A stretch of 64,000 nucleotides of DNA from Halocalculus aciditolerans (GTDB lineage: Archaea > Halobacteriota > Halobacteria > Halobacteriales > Halobacteriaceae), in the NCBI RefSeq assembly GCF_014647475.1, contig NZ_BMPG01000001.1, positions 868,001-932,000 on the forward strand, read 5' to 3'. The position numbers and the translations under genes were made by a program. Below are positions 33,709 to 41,216 of this stretch, in pieces. How positions within the stretch are numbered: the stretch's first letter is position 1; every line of letters starts with the position of its first letter. The notes under the pieces are model-generated. The model was not told where the DNA came from. It was given only the letters and a program-made list of their open reading frames with translations, and made no database searches.

Positions 33709-34161
33709 TCAGCCGGCGGTGGTCGATTGGAACTTGCGTCGGAACCAGTCGGACGCCGCGACGACACCGACGATGAAGAGTCCGAGGGACGCGGCGACGA
33801 GGAGGTAGAGGCCTGGTTGGGCGGCGTAACGCTCGACGCCGCGGTAGCCGAGGAGCTGGTTCCCCGTGAGCCACGTCGAGAGCGCGCCGACGGCGAGGAG
33901 TGGGAGGGCAGCCGACCACTGACCGCTCCGGAGGATGGCAACGACGACGACTAAGAGGACGAGAATGATGAGCGCGGGGACGTCAATCGCCTGGAAGCCG
34001 GCGTCAAGCCCGGCCACCCACTCCATTGTGTAGTACGGCTGTCCCTGCGTGTAGCCGGCGGGCAGCTTCGTGACCCACGGGAGCCACAGCCCGACGGTCG
34101 CGAGCGCAGCGAGGAGGGCGGTCGCCCGAACGTAATTGTCACGGGAGACGCGTCGCATCAT
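33709..34161 (-). CDS. Hypothetical membrane protein, four helices
   Basis: 150 residues, with helices near 10-26, 58-76, 82-98 and 112-132. It has an extracytoplasmic loop with PAGYTQGQPYYTMEWVAG. No recognised family. ATG at 34161 is used; an upstream GTG is also in frame. Confidence 0.65.
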   Translation of the reverse strand: MMRRVSRDNYVRATALLAALATVGLWLPWVTKLPAGYTQGQPYYTMEWVAGLDAGFQAIDVPALIILVLLVVVVAILRSGQWSAALPLLAVGALSTWLTGNQLLGYRGVERYAAQPGLYLLVAASLGLFIVGVVAASDWFRRKFQSTTAG

Positions 34162-34164
34162 CAC

Positions 34165-34434
34165 ATGTCCGTCGAGTGACGGTAAATGTCTTGTCGCTAA
34201 GACTCTCCCACGTCACACTGCTCGAGCGATAGCTGATTCATCGAATCACGGGGTTGACGTCCGGCGACCGAGCGGTCCGAAGGACCCGGTAGGTCGCCGG
34301 TTCACCGAGCGCTCCCGTTGGTCGCGCTCGGGTCGACGACTGAGGGACTGAAAGGACCGAAGGAGGAGTGCTTTTTCCCCAAGTTTTTGCCGAGTGGGGT
34401 CGCGAAGCGACCCCACTCGGCAAAAAGTGGGTCT
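34165..34434. other. Intergenic with nested inverted repeat and terminator stem
   Basis: A two-part stem is visible at 34261-34300: outer arms CCGGCGACC/GGTCGCCGG (9 bp) with an inner GGTCC-GAA-GGACC stem. The strongest hairpin, 34384-34426, is listed separately. No coding frame is convincing. Confidence 0.45.
34384..34426. terminator. Perfect 20-bp hairpin with GAA loop
   Basis: Arms 34384-34403 and 34407-34426 are completely complementary around loop GAA, with TTTTT and AAAAA at the outer ends. The tip reads GCGAAGC, known in vitro as an exceptionally stable DNA mini-hairpin. It follows the stop of the minus-strand gene at 34435 and probably terminates it. Confidence 0.75.
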
Positions 34435-34764
34435 TTAGTACTGATAGCGGCGTTGGTCGTCGCGGTCGGCGGGCTGGCCGGGGTTTCCCTGTCCGGCGAC
34501 GTCGTCGAAGGTCATGCCTGAGAGGTATTCGTCGTAGGTGACGTCGTACTGGGTGCGGAGGTGGAAGTCGAGTTTGCCGGATTGGATGGTGGAGTCGAAG
34601 AGGAGGTGGACGGCGCGGCGGACGAGTTCGGTGGTGTCGTCGGGGTCGAGGGCGGCGGTGAGCATGGCGAGTTCGGCGCGGGTCTCTTCGTCGAGGTCGA
34701 TGTCGAGTTCGTCGAGGTCGCCGTAGGCGTCGTGGACGTCGTCGGTGAGGTCGTCGAGAGTCAT
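34435..34764 (-). CDS. Conserved haloarchaeal hypothetical protein, acidic
   Basis: 109 residues, mostly helical: MTLDDLTDDVHDAYGDLDELD then ELAMLTAALDPDDTTELVRRAVHLLFDSTIQSGKLDFHLR-type core. The C-terminal 25 residues are disordered and rich in Asp, Gly and Gln. No function is known to me. The central RRAVHLLFDS helix may be a dimer surface. Confidence 0.65.
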   Translation of the reverse strand: MTLDDLTDDVHDAYGDLDELDIDLDEETRAELAMLTAALDPDDTTELVRRAVHLLFDSTIQSGKLDFHLRTQYDVTYDEYLSGMTFDDVAGQGNPGQPADRDDQRRYQY

Positions 34765-34815
34765 CGGCGGGGTTTCTCGCGGGCGAGGGAAGGGGGTTTC
34801 GGGTGGAACGCGGGG

Positions 34816-35061
34816 TTAGAGGGCGGCGTCGCAGTACTGGCAGGTGGTGGCGTCGGGGTCGTTGGGTGCGCCGCAGTCCGGGCAGTTCGCGGGCGGCGCG
34901 TGGTCGGTTTGGTCGGTTGAGAGGCCGCGGAGGAGGAGGCGAGCGCCGAGGGCGAAGAGGACGAGGAGCGCGGAGAGGAACCAGAGTGCGGGATTGACGA
35001 GGAGGAGGGCGACGGCGGCGAGCGCGAAGAGGAGGACGATGGTCGTATCGCGGGTGGGCAT
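34816..35061 (-). CDS. Small membrane protein with C-terminal zinc ribbon
   Basis: 81 residues: two membrane helices (about 7-23 and 26-46) followed by the zinc ribbon NCPDCGAPNDPDATTCQYCD. The same layout as the protein at 29046-29291, so these are probably paralogues. The ATG at 35061 (MPTRDTTI) is used. Function unknown. Confidence 0.75.
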   Translation of the reverse strand: MPTRDTTIVLLFALAAVALLLVNPALWFLSALLVLFALGARLLLRGLSTDQTDHAPPANCPDCGAPNDPDATTCQYCDAAL

Positions 35062-35194
35062 ACTCGGGGAGGGTGGCTGTCGCGGTATGAGTTTTGGGGT
35101 GGGTTCGCCGGGAGCGTCGCCGAGCGGGCGAGCGCGGAGCGTGCAGGAGTAGTGATTCGCCACCCCTAAGCGCGCGCCGCGCGGACGCCGAGGT

Positions 35195-36127
35195 ATGTCG
35201 GAGTCGGCGGAGACAGGGGGTTCGGGGTGGTTCCCGGACGACGTGGACGCGGTCCGGGAGGCGCTCGTCGAGTGGTACGAGGCGGACCACCGGTCGTTCC
35301 CGTGGCGGGAGACGGAGGACGCCTACGAGATTCTGGTGTCGGAGGTGATGAGCCAGCAGACCCAGCTCGACCGCGTCGTGGAGGCGTGGCACGAGTTCCT
35401 CGCGGAGTGGCCGACCGTCGACGACCTGGCGGCCGCGGACCGGAGCGACGTGGTGGGGTTCTGGACCAGTCACAGCCTCGGGTATAACAACCGCGCGCGC
35501 TACCTCCACGAGGCCGCCGCCCAGGTCGTCGAGGAGTACGGCGGCGCGTTCCCGGAAGAGCCCGCGGAGCTGGAGGAGCTGATGGGCGTCGGGCCGTACA
35601 CGGCGAACGCGGTGGCGTCGTTCGCGTTCAACAACGGGGACGCGGTGGTGGACACGAACGTGAAACGTGTACTGCACCGGGCGTTCGCGGTTCCCGACGA
35701 CGACGCGGCGTTCGAGGAGGCGGCGCGACAGCTGATGCCGGCGGGCGCGTCGCGGGTGTGGAACAACGCGGTGATGGAGCTCGGCGGGGTGGCGTGCGGG
35801 AAGACCCCGCGCTGCGACGAGGCGGACTGTCCGTGGCGGGCGTGGTGTCACGCCTACGAGACGGGGGATTTCACCGCGCCGGACGTGCCGACGCAGCCGA
35901 GTTTCGAGGGGAGTCGCCGGCAGATGCGCGGCCGCATCGTCGGGGCGCTCGACCAGCACGGCGAACTCACACTCGACACGCTCGGCCCGCGCGTTCGCGT
36001 GGACTACAACCCCGGCGGGGAGCACGGCCGCGAGTGGCTGCTCGGCCTCCTCGCGGACTTGGAGGACGACGGACTCGTCGACGTCGAGGAACGCGACGGG
36101 GAGACGCTGGCCCGCCTCCGAAGATAA
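35195..36127 (+). CDS. mutY: A/G-specific adenine DNA glycosylase
   Basis: Removes adenine mispaired with 8-oxoguanine in base-excision repair. 310 residues. It has the HhH region LMGVGPYTANAVASFAF followed by the catalytic Asp in AVVDTNVKRVLHR, and the N-terminal FPWRETEDAYEILVSEVMSQQTQ. The iron-sulfur loop CGKTPRCDEADCPWRAWC has spacing C-x5-C-x4-C-x5-C instead of the E. coli C-x6-C-x2-C-x5-C. The C-terminal MutT-like 8-oxoG-recognition domain is missing; instead there is a short winged-helix-like region (LTLDTLGPRVRVDYNPGG). A CCTAAG box lies 30 nt upstream. Confidence 0.93.
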   Translation: MSESAETGGSGWFPDDVDAVREALVEWYEADHRSFPWRETEDAYEILVSEVMSQQTQLDRVVEAWHEFLAEWPTVDDLAAADRSDVVGFWTSHSLGYNNRARYLHEAAAQVVEEYGGAFPEEPAELEELMGVGPYTANAVASFAFNNGDAVVDTNVKRVLHRAFAVPDDDAAFEEAARQLMPAGASRVWNNAVMELGGVACGKTPRCDEADCPWRAWCHAYETGDFTAPDVPTQPSFEGSRRQMRGRIVGALDQHGELTLDTLGPRVRVDYNPGGEHGREWLLGLLADLEDDGLVDVEERDGETLARLRR

Positions 36128-36205
36128 CGAAGATTACTATCGGGCATTTCTCTCGGTCGGAGTAGGAGCGTAAGTCATATGCCCGCGGTGTGGGTAGGGT
36201 GTGGT

Positions 36206-37360
36206 ATGACACAGGACGCCGACGAGATTCTGACGACGCACATCGGAAGTCTGCCGCGACCGCCCGAACTCCTCGACCTCCTGAAGCGGCGAGAAGAGGG
36301 CGAGGAGGTCGACCGAGCCGAGTGGGAGCGCGCGACGAGCGAGGCGACGCGAACGGTCGTCGAGCGCCAAGAGGAGGTCGGTCTCGACCTCGCGAACAAC
36401 GGCGAGCAGTCCCGCGTCTCCTTCAACTGGTACGTGAAGAACCGGCTCTCCGGCATCGAGGGGACGCGCGAGCAGGAGCTCTGGGCGGACCTCCAGGAGT
36501 ACCCGGAGTACGCGTCGGAGACGTTCCGCACGGACGTCATCGACCTCGCGGTCCAGCCCGTCGTCCAAGACCGCATCGAGTACACCGGCCACGAGGAAGC
36601 CCGAGACGAAATCGCGGAGTTCCAGACCGCGCTCGACGACACCGGCGCGGACTTCGAGGGAGCGTTCATGACGTCGGCGTCGCCGAGCGTCGTCACGGCG
36701 ACGCACGTGAACGAGCACTACGACTCCTACGAGGAGTACCTCTTCGACGCCGCTGACGCGATGCAAGAGGAGTACGAGCTCATCGCCGACGCCGGCCTGA
36801 CGCTCCAGATTGACGCGCCGGAGCTCCTGACGACCGCGCAGACCGCCGCGATGGCCGACGAACCCCTGGAGAAGGTGAAGGGCGTCACGGAACTCCACGT
36901 CGAAGCGCTCAACGAAGCGCTCTCGAACGTCCCCGCGGAGCAGGTGCGCCTCCACACCTGCTGGGGGAGCTACGAGGGTCCCGGCCACCTCGACGTCGAC
37001 CTCGCCGAGATGCTCCCCGTCATCTACGAGGCCGACATCACGGGACTGAGCGTCGAGCAGGCGAACCCCCGCCACCAGCACGAGTACCGCGCGTTCGCCG
37101 AACACCCGCTCCCCGACGGCTGGACGCTCATCCCCGGCGTCGTCGACGTGAAGACGAACATCATCGACCACCCCGAAACCATCGCCGACCGCATCGAACG
37201 CGTCGCCGACGCCGCCGCCGACGACACCCCCATCGTCGCCGCGCCCGACTGCGGATTCGGCACGCAGGCCGGCCTCGGCATGGTCTCCCCCGAACTCGCC
37301 TGGGCGAAACTCGAAGCCCTCGTCGAAGGCGCGGAAATCGCCAGCGACCGCCTCTACTGA
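36206..37360 (+). CDS. Cobalamin-independent methionine synthase-like protein (MetE C-domain type)
   Basis: 384 residues, corresponding to the C-terminal catalytic half of MetE. THIGSLPRP at the start, LQIDAPELL, VRLHTCWGSYEGP and APDCGFGTQAGL supply the zinc His/Cys and homocysteine sites (H and C in LHTCWG, Cys in PDCGFG). Such archaeal short MetE enzymes transfer a methyl group to homocysteine; in archaea the methyl donor is likely a corrinoid protein rather than folate, and alternative substrates are possible for this group. No N-terminal MetE domain gene is adjacent. Confidence 0.88.
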   Translation: MTQDADEILTTHIGSLPRPPELLDLLKRREEGEEVDRAEWERATSEATRTVVERQEEVGLDLANNGEQSRVSFNWYVKNRLSGIEGTREQELWADLQEYPEYASETFRTDVIDLAVQPVVQDRIEYTGHEEARDEIAEFQTALDDTGADFEGAFMTSASPSVVTATHVNEHYDSYEEYLFDAADAMQEEYELIADAGLTLQIDAPELLTTAQTAAMADEPLEKVKGVTELHVEALNEALSNVPAEQVRLHTCWGSYEGPGHLDVDLAEMLPVIYEADITGLSVEQANPRHQHEYRAFAEHPLPDGWTLIPGVVDVKTNIIDHPETIADRIERVADAAADDTPIVAAPDCGFGTQAGLGMVSPELAWAKLEALVEGAEIASDRLY

Positions 37361-37470
37361 GCGACAGCTCGAGGCTCGGCCGTTCCCCGTCACGGTTCGA
37401 CGCTCTCGGTTTCGCGGCCGGCGGGTCGATTGGACAACGGTTTTGATTCCCGGCGGCCCTCCGTCGTGGC

Positions 37471-38058
37471 ATGCACGCCATCACGAACAGCGGCTGGGTG
37501 GAGGTGATAACGGGCTGTATGTTCTCCGGGAAGACGGAGGAGCTCCTCCGACGGCTCCGCCGCGCCGAAATCGCCGAACAGGAGGTCGCGGCCTTCACGC
37601 CCGCCATCGACGACCGCTACGGCGAGGAGACCCTCGGTTCGCACGCGGGCAGCACGTGGCAGGCGAAAGTCGTCGACAACACCCCCGAAGGAGTCCGGGA
37701 GATTCCGGACGCGCTCAACGGCGAGCAGGTCGTCGCCATCGACGAAGCGAACTTCTTCCCCGCCGAAATCGTCGACGTCTGCGAGGGACTCGCCGCCGAC
37801 GGCCGCCGCGTCATCGTCTCCGGAACCGACCAGACCTTCCGCGCGGAACCGTTCTCGCCCGTCCCCGAGCTCATGGCGCTCGCCGAGTACGTCGAGAAGT
37901 TCCAGGCGATCTGTACGGTCTGCGGCGAGCCCGCGACGCGGAATCAACGCCTCATCGAGGGCGAACCCGCGCACGTCGACGACCCGACCATCATGGTCGG
38001 CGCACAGGAGTCCTACGAGGCGAGATGCCGGGACTGCCACGTCGTCGACCGGGACTAA
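37471..38058 (+). CDS. tdk: Thymidine kinase (type II)
   Basis: Phosphorylates thymidine to dTMP in the salvage pathway. 195 residues with the P-loop GCMFSGKTEELLRR (residues 15-28), VVAIDEANFF as Walker B, the VIVSGTDQTFRAEPF lasso segment and a zinc site made of CTVCGEPATRNQR plus the C-terminal CRDCH. Standard for the type II family. The preceding 110 nt have no gene; the gene is monocistronic or leads to the small protein that follows. Confidence 0.96.
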   Translation: MHAITNSGWVEVITGCMFSGKTEELLRRLRRAEIAEQEVAAFTPAIDDRYGEETLGSHAGSTWQAKVVDNTPEGVREIPDALNGEQVVAIDEANFFPAEIVDVCEGLAADGRRVIVSGTDQTFRAEPFSPVPELMALAEYVEKFQAICTVCGEPATRNQRLIEGEPAHVDDPTIMVGAQESYEARCRDCHVVDRD

Positions 38059-38107
38059 CTGCGTCCTTTCGCCTACCTATTTCTCTCGGCGGCGAGAACC
38101 CCGAGTG

Positions 38108-38371
38108 ATGCTCTCGCTCTCGCTCAGCGACTTCATGGTCGAGTTGAAGGACGGCGCGCTGAAGAACGTCGGTCCGTCGAACAAATCCGCCTCCGTGAAA
38201 CTGTTCGACGTCGGGGACGTGGAGGCGCGCGAGTTCGGCGATAAACGCGTGAAGCTCGCGTTCGAAGACGACGAGGGCAACGAAGTGGAAGTCGCGCTCT
38301 TCCCGGAGGACGTGGCGGCACTGGCGGCTGACGTCGACGAACTGCGCGAGGAGTCGACCGTCTTCGAGTAG
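38108..38371 (+). CDS. Small conserved haloarchaeal protein
   Basis: 87 residues (MLSLSLSDFMVELKDG start), with a compact alpha/beta layout: DGALKNVGPSNKSASVKLFDVGDVEARE, then KLAFEDDEGNEVEVALFPEDVAALAADVDEL-type strand and helix. ATG at 38108 follows a GTG one codon before. I do not recognise the function. It sits between tdk and the DHH protein, and the 57-nt spacing to the next gene contains a TTTTTCC stretch as its own promoter. Confidence 0.65.
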   Translation: MLSLSLSDFMVELKDGALKNVGPSNKSASVKLFDVGDVEAREFGDKRVKLAFEDDEGNEVEVALFPEDVAALAADVDELREESTVFE

Positions 38372-38428
38372 CGGCGAGCGCGGGGCTTTCGACACTCGTT
38401 TAGGCGAGGGTTGCTTTTTCCCCAGTAT

Positions 38429-40600
38429 ATGGGTACGTGTATTATCTGTGGCGCGTCCGCCGACGGCCACATCTGTGACACCCACGAAGAAGACGTCCTG
38501 TTCGAGTTCCGCGGTTCGAGTCCGGACGAACTAACCAACGGCCGCTACTACAAGGGCACCGTCGACGGCTTCGCCGACTTCGGCGTCTTCGTCAACCTCG
38601 CGTCCTCCGTCACCGGCCTCCTCCACCGGAGCGAAGTCCCCGGCCGCCTCGAATCCCTCGACTGGGACGCCGGCGACACCGTCTTCGTCCAGGTCGACTC
38701 CGTCCACGACAACGGGAACGTCGACCTCTCCTGGAGCATCCGCCAGCGTGAACGCGAGTTCCGCGGCCTCCTCATCGACGACCCCGACGCGCCGACGAAC
38801 GCCGAACTCCCCGAAGAGACCGCCGAACCCTCATCGGAGCCGGAACCCGAACCGGAGCCGGAACCCGAACCGGACGTCGAGCCCGAACCGGACGTCGAGT
38901 CCGAGTCCACGGAGCCCGAGCCGGAACCGGAGCCCGAATCTGAATCCGAGTCCGAGCCGGCAGTCGAGGAGTCCGAAGACGTCGAATCCTCATCTGAAGA
39001 AGCAGATTCCGAGTCTGCGTCCGAAGCGGAATCCGCGGAAGCGGAGACCGGAACCGAGTCCGCGGAGGCGGCGTCCGAATCGGCCGAGGACGAGGAGCCG
39101 GAGCGCGTCGCCGTCGCGGACCTCGAAGAGCGCATCGGCGACGTCGTCGAGATTCGCGGTCGAATCACGAGCGCGCGGCAGACGAGCGGGCCGACGGTCT
39201 TCGAACTGACGGACGAGACGGGCGCGGTCGACTGCGCGGCGTTCGTCGAGGCGGGCGTGCGCGCCTACCCCGAGGTCGGCGAGGACGCGGTCGTTCGCCT
39301 CGTCGGCGAAGTAGAGCGCCGCCGCGGCGACCTCCAGGTGGAGACCGAAGAGCTCGAAGTCCTCGGCAGTGAGGAACGCGAGGCGGTCGTCACGGCGCTC
39401 ACGGAGGCGCTGAACGAGCGCGCCGCGCCGACCGACGACTCGCTCCTCGTCGAGGACGAGGACGTCGAGGCCGTCCACGACGACCTCGTGGCAGCGGCGA
39501 CGGCGATTCGCCGCGCGGTCGTCGAAGACCGCCCGGTCGTCATCCGACACACCGCGGACGTGGACGGCTACATCGCCGGCACCGCCGTCGAGCACGCCGT
39601 GCTCCCCCTCGTCCGCGAGGAGCACGCGGCGAGCGACGCCGAATACCACTTCGTCGACCGCCGCCCGCTCGACCAGGACTTCTACGACGTGTCCGCGGCG
39701 ACGGACGACGTGACGAACATGCTCGAGGCCGCCGACCGCCACGGCGAGCGCCACCCGCTCTTCGTGCTCGTCGGCACCGGCAGCACCGCCGAATCCGTCG
39801 AAGGCCTCCAGTTCCTCGACATCTACGACGCCCCCGCAGTCGTCGTCGACGGCGGCTGGGCCGACGACGAAGCCGTCGAGGCCGCGGACGTCCTCGTCTC
39901 CCCGACCGTCTACGGCGAGCAGTCCGCCGCGACCGGTACCATCGGCGCACACCTCGGCGCGCTCGTCAACGCCGACGTCCGCGACGACCTCGCGCACCTC
40001 CCCGGCGTCCCCTTCTGGAGCGACGTCCCCGACATCTACGCGGACGCCGCCGCCGACGCCGGCTACGACACCGACGACCTCGCCGCGATGCGCGACGCCG
40101 TCGCCCTCGAAGCCTTCTACAACGCCTATCAGGGGAAGCGCGAACTCATCGCCGACCTCCTCTGGAGCGACGAAGAAGACACAGATAGTGACCTCCGCGA
40201 GCACGTCGCCGGCCAGTTCCGCACGCGTCTCGACCGCGAGGTCGACACCGCCGACCCCCACTTAGAGGACCTCGAAATCGACGGCGTCGACATCACCGTG
40301 CTCGACGTGGACGCGTTCACCCACCGCTACGACTTCCCGCCCGTCGACCTCCTCCTCGACGCTCTCCACCGCCGCCGCAGCGAGGGCGACGTGACGGTCG
40401 GCTGGGACAGCGACGAACTCCGCTTCCGCAGCGACGAGACGCTCGACGTTCGCGCCGTCGCCGAAGCCGTCGCCGACGACGCCCCCGACGCCGGCGTCAC
40501 CGCGAAAGGCGGCCGCGACGGCCACGTCGAGTTCCTCCGCGGCGAACGCGACGACGTCCTCGACGCCGCGCTCGATGCCGTCGCCGCGACTCTCGAGTAA
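38429..40600 (+). CDS. RecJ/DHH-like protein with zinc knuckle, S1 and OB domains
   Basis: 723 residues. Order: N-terminal CIICGASADGHICDTH zinc knuckle (4-20); S1 RNA-binding domain (about 30-95, YYKGTVDGFADFGVFVNL); a very acidic Pro/Glu/Ser-rich linker (about 120-225) with repeated EPEP; an OB-fold (about 228-300); then a DHH-type phosphoesterase region. The first DHH motif is present as HTADVDGYIAG (near 372). Where RecJ homologues have the DHH signature this protein reads VVVDGGWADDEA (near 471), so that metal site looks lost. It may bind nucleic acid without exonuclease activity. Haloarchaea have several RecJ paralogues; this is a divergent one. Confidence 0.8.
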   Translation: MGTCIICGASADGHICDTHEEDVLFEFRGSSPDELTNGRYYKGTVDGFADFGVFVNLASSVTGLLHRSEVPGRLESLDWDAGDTVFVQVDSVHDNGNVDLSWSIRQREREFRGLLIDDPDAPTNAELPEETAEPSSEPEPEPEPEPEPDVEPEPDVESESTEPEPEPEPESESESEPAVEESEDVESSSEEADSESASEAESAEAETGTESAEAASESAEDEEPERVAVADLEERIGDVVEIRGRITSARQTSGPTVFELTDETGAVDCAAFVEAGVRAYPEVGEDAVVRLVGEVERRRGDLQVETEELEVLGSEEREAVVTALTEALNERAAPTDDSLLVEDEDVEAVHDDLVAAATAIRRAVVEDRPVVIRHTADVDGYIAGTAVEHAVLPLVREEHAASDAEYHFVDRRPLDQDFYDVSAATDDVTNMLEAADRHGERHPLFVLVGTGSTAESVEGLQFLDIYDAPAVVVDGGWADDEAVEAADVLVSPTVYGEQSAATGTIGAHLGALVNADVRDDLAHLPGVPFWSDVPDIYADAAADAGYDTDDLAAMRDAVALEAFYNAYQGKRELIADLLWSDEEDTDSDLREHVAGQFRTRLDREVDTADPHLEDLEIDGVDITVLDVDAFTHRYDFPPVDLLLDALHRRRSEGDVTVGWDSDELRFRSDETLDVRAVAEAVADDAPDAGVTAKGGRDGHVEFLRGERDDVLDAALDAVAATLE

Positions 40601-40622
40601 CGCGCTCGACGAACCGACGCCG

Positions 40623-41132
40623 CTACTTCTCCGCGCCGCCGCTCACGCGGACCGTTCGTCCGAGCCATACGGGCTTCTCACCGGTCGAAACGTCGACGAA
40701 GAACGCGTAGCGTCCGCCTTCGAGTTCCGTTCGGTAGCGGTAGGCGTCGCCGTCGAAGACGTACGTGCCGTCCGCGGCGACGACAGCCCGCCACGACACG
40801 CCGCGTCGAGCGTCCGCCTCCGCGCAGTAGCCCGGCGTCTCGCCGACCGCCATCGGCTCCCACCGACTCCCCGCGTCGCGGACGAACCGCCAGTCGTTCC
40901 GGCAGACGCGGCTCTCGCGCTCTCCCGTTGCTTCGACCGTGAACGTCAACGCCGCCGGTGGCCGTACGGTTCGCGGCGACGCCGTCAACACGATATCGTC
41001 GTGCCTCGTCCACGCGACCGCCCCGCGGAACGCCGGCGTCGGTGCGTCCGGCTGTTCGACGGGCGTCGCACAGCCGGCGAGCGCGCCCGCACCGAACGCG
41101 CCGAGCGTCGAGAGGAGGGCTCGTCGGTTCAC
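40623..41132 (-). CDS. Tat-exported lipoprotein, function unknown
   Basis: 169 residues from a GTG start. NRRALLSTLGAFGAGALAGC has twin Arg, a hydrophobic core and lipobox LAGC (Cys 20), typical of haloarchaeal Tat lipoproteins. The mature domain is beta-rich (VAWTRHDDIVLTAS, ALTFTVEATG, GRYAFFVDVST), with Cys pairs that could form a disulfide. Resembles small immunoglobulin-like secreted domains; no ligand known. Divergent from elp3 with overlapping promoter sequence. Confidence 0.8.
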   Translation of the reverse strand: MNRRALLSTLGAFGAGALAGCATPVEQPDAPTPAFRGAVAWTRHDDIVLTASPRTVRPPAALTFTVEATGERESRVCRNDWRFVRDAGSRWEPMAVGETPGYCAEADARRGVSWRAVVAADGTYVFDGDAYRYRTELEGGRYAFFVDVSTGEKPVWLGRTVRVSGGAEK

Positions 41133-41216
41133 ATCGAGTGAGTGGCGCGCCGACGGGAAGTGTTTTCTCCGGAGTCAACGACATGCTTTTTGCTCGCGGT
41201 CGGCTGTCTCCTGGTA

